Below the pieces are notes generated by a model, which worked only from the letters and a program-made list of their open reading frames with translations, had not been told where the DNA came from and did not search any database. A DNA stretch of 6,928 bases from Dehalococcoidia bacterium (GTDB lineage: Bacteria > Chloroflexota > Dehalococcoidia > Dehalococcoidales > BS750m-G39): NCBI GenBank assembly GCA_030616265.1, contig JAUWXS010000030.1, forward strand, positions 1-6,928, given 5' to 3'. This document shows positions 5,899 through 6,928 of the stretch, in pieces. Positions within the stretch are counted from its first letter, which is position 1, and each line of letters starts with the position of its first letter. The translations under genes were made by a program, and so were the position numbers.

Positions 5899-6928
5899 AT
5901 GATGACCAGCGACCAAGTCCGAAAAGCGTTCTTAGACTTCTTTGAGGGAAAAGAGCATAAAATAATCCCCAGCTCTTCCTTGATACCCCGCGATAAATCT
6001 ATGCTGCTTACCACGGCGGGCATGGTGCCGTTCCAGCGCTATTTTCTGGGGGAGGCAAAGCCGCCCAACCCGCGCCTGGCTTCCTGCCAGAAGTGCTTTC
6101 GTATCGATGATGTTGAGTCCGTAGGCGACCCCGCTCACCTCTCCTTTTTTGAGATGCTGGGCAACTTCAGCGTCGGCGATTACTTCAAGCGGGAGGCGAT
6201 TGGCTGGGCGTGGGAGTTCGTCACCCAGCGCCTGAAACTGCCCCCGGAGCGGCTGTGGGTAACCATCTTTCTTGACGACGACGAGTCATTCGGCTACTGG
6301 CGGGAGGTGGGCGTCCCCGAGGAGAGAATCCTGAGGTTTGGTGAGGAGGACAACTTCTGGGGTCCCGCCGGCGATACCGGCCCCTGCGGGCCTTGCAGCG
6401 AAATCCACTATGACTTCGGCGAGGAAGTCGGCTGCGGTAAGCCTTCCTGCCGCCCCAACTGCGACTGCGGGCGCTTTTCCGAAATCTGGAACCTGGTTTT
6501 CACCCAGTATAATAAAGATACGAAAGGCAATCGCACGCCGCTGCCCAAGCCCAATATCGATACCGGCATGGGTCTGGAGAGGACGGTAGCCGCCGTCAAT
6601 AATAAATCATCGGTCTATGAGACCGACCTCTTTGCATCATTGATTGATAATATCTCGAAATTTATAGGGAAGAAGTATGGTGCTGATAAAGCTACGGATA
6701 AGGCTATGCGGGTGGTCGTTGAGCACGGCCGTGCCCTGACTTTTCTCATCGCCGATGGCTTCATTGACGGCGTCATTCCCAGCAACGAGGGGCGGGGCTA
6801 TGTGCTGCGGCGGCTTTTACGCCGCGCTTCGCTTTTCGGGCGGAGGCTGGGATTGGAAAAACCGTTCCTTGCCCAGATAGCTGGTGCAACGGTTGGTAGT
6901 ATGACTAAAGTTTACCCTGAGTTACAGC
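5899..6928 (+). CDS. alaS: Alanyl-tRNA synthetase, N-terminal part (cut by window end)
   Basis: Charges tRNA-Ala; class II synthetase. The first 343 codons are open to the window edge. Motif 1 region includes LLTTAGMVPFQRYFLG (36-51). Motif 2 covers about 65-92, with SCQKCFRIDD and FFEMLGNFSVGDYFK. The active-site loop NFWGPAGDTGPCGPCSEIHYD follows (152-172). A Cys-rich insert CGKPSCRPNCDCGRF (179-193) comes before EIWNLVFTQYN, a form met in many bacteria outside Proteobacteria. Motif 3 is DTGMGLER (221-228), and IPSNEGRGYVLRRLLRRA lies at 293-310. The remaining tRNA-recognition, editing and C-Ala domains lie outside. The ATG at 5899 is fixed by an in-frame TAG (5893-5895) just upstream; a second ATG follows at once. 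No Shine-Dalgarno is present. A 12-nt tandem duplication (6754-6777) adds four residues before the IPSNEGRG motif. Confidence 0.97.
   Translation, partial: MMTSDQVRKAFLDFFEGKEHKIIPSSSLIPRDKSMLLTTAGMVPFQRYFLGEAKPPNPRLASCQKCFRIDDVESVGDPAHLSFFEMLGNFSVGDYFKREAIGWAWEFVTQRLKLPPERLWVTIFLDDDESFGYWREVGVPEERILRFGEEDNFWGPAGDTGPCGPCSEIHYDFGEEVGCGKPSCRPNCDCGRFSEIWNLVFTQYNKDTKGNRTPLPKPNIDTGMGLERTVAAVNNKSSVYETDLFASLIDNISKFIGKKYGADKATDKAMRVVVEHGRALTFLIADGFIDGVIPSNEGRGYVLRRLLRRASLFGRRLGLEKPFLAQIAGATVGSMTKVYPELQ
6754..6777 (+). repeat. 12-nt imperfect tandem duplication inside alaS
   Basis: GATGGCTTCATT is followed directly by GACGGCGTCATT, 10 of 12 bases identical and in frame. It encodes DGFI-DGVI (residues 287-294 of AlaRS), where E. 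coli and Thermus AlaRS, as recalled, have a single DGVx before PSNEGRGYVLRR. Confidence 0.6.

Noticed and set aside
1..6928. A mobile element, defence island, CRISPR array or new multi-gene system
   Set aside because: Nearly every gene is a recognisable housekeeping gene; no transposase, integrase, repeat array, attachment duplication beside the tRNA, or abrupt composition change was seen by eye.

Overview
The window looks like a stretch of ordinary bacterial chromosome. It is densely packed with housekeeping genes for translation, cofactor synthesis and replication, with no mobile element, CRISPR array, toxin-antitoxin pair or defence locus. Base composition is moderately GC-rich by eye (not computed). 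The protein flavour suggests Chloroflexota, perhaps class Dehalococcoidia: a strongly divergent YchF, a serine-glyoxylate-type class V aminotransferase beside tyrS, a short-form AlaRS N-terminus with a Cys-rich insert, and a tRNA gene without encoded CCA. This placement is inferred from remembered family features, not from a search.

Left part (1-2500, minus strand): an apparent operon read right to left. It runs ribF (bifunctional riboflavin kinase/FAD synthetase), tyrS (tyrosyl-tRNA synthetase, 3 nt after the ribF stop), then the first 93 codons of a class V aminotransferase that leaves the window. Middle (2546-3354, plus strand): tRNA-Thr(CGT), followed after only 20 nt by a HAD-family hydrolase. 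This pair converges on the next block, and the two stop codons share one CTAG palindrome. Next block (3351-4796, minus strand): a 77-residue HEAT-like protein followed by ychF, with a promoter upstream. Right part (4819-6928, plus strand): holA (DNA polymerase III delta subunit), divergent from the 77-residue gene, then alaS (alanyl-tRNA synthetase), which has its own promoter and runs off the window.

The theme is protein synthesis: two aminoacyl-tRNA synthetases, a tRNA and the ribosome-associated ATPase YchF, interleaved with flavin cofactor synthesis and the clamp loader. No gene stretch here requires a new biological system. The observations most worth a second look are: (i) ribF and alaS both have a promoter whose -10 box ends exactly 8 nt before the ATG, no Shine-Dalgarno, and an in-frame stop just upstream, so both are probably translated from leaderless mRNAs, while other genes here have clear Shine-Dalgarno sequences; (ii) a YchF whose nucleotide-binding motifs depart from the usual family forms; (iii) a 12-nt imperfect tandem duplication that adds four residues to AlaRS just before a highly conserved motif; (iv) a fully convergent gene pair sharing CTAG, with no space for a terminator. 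No stretch longer than about 300 nt lacks a gene.
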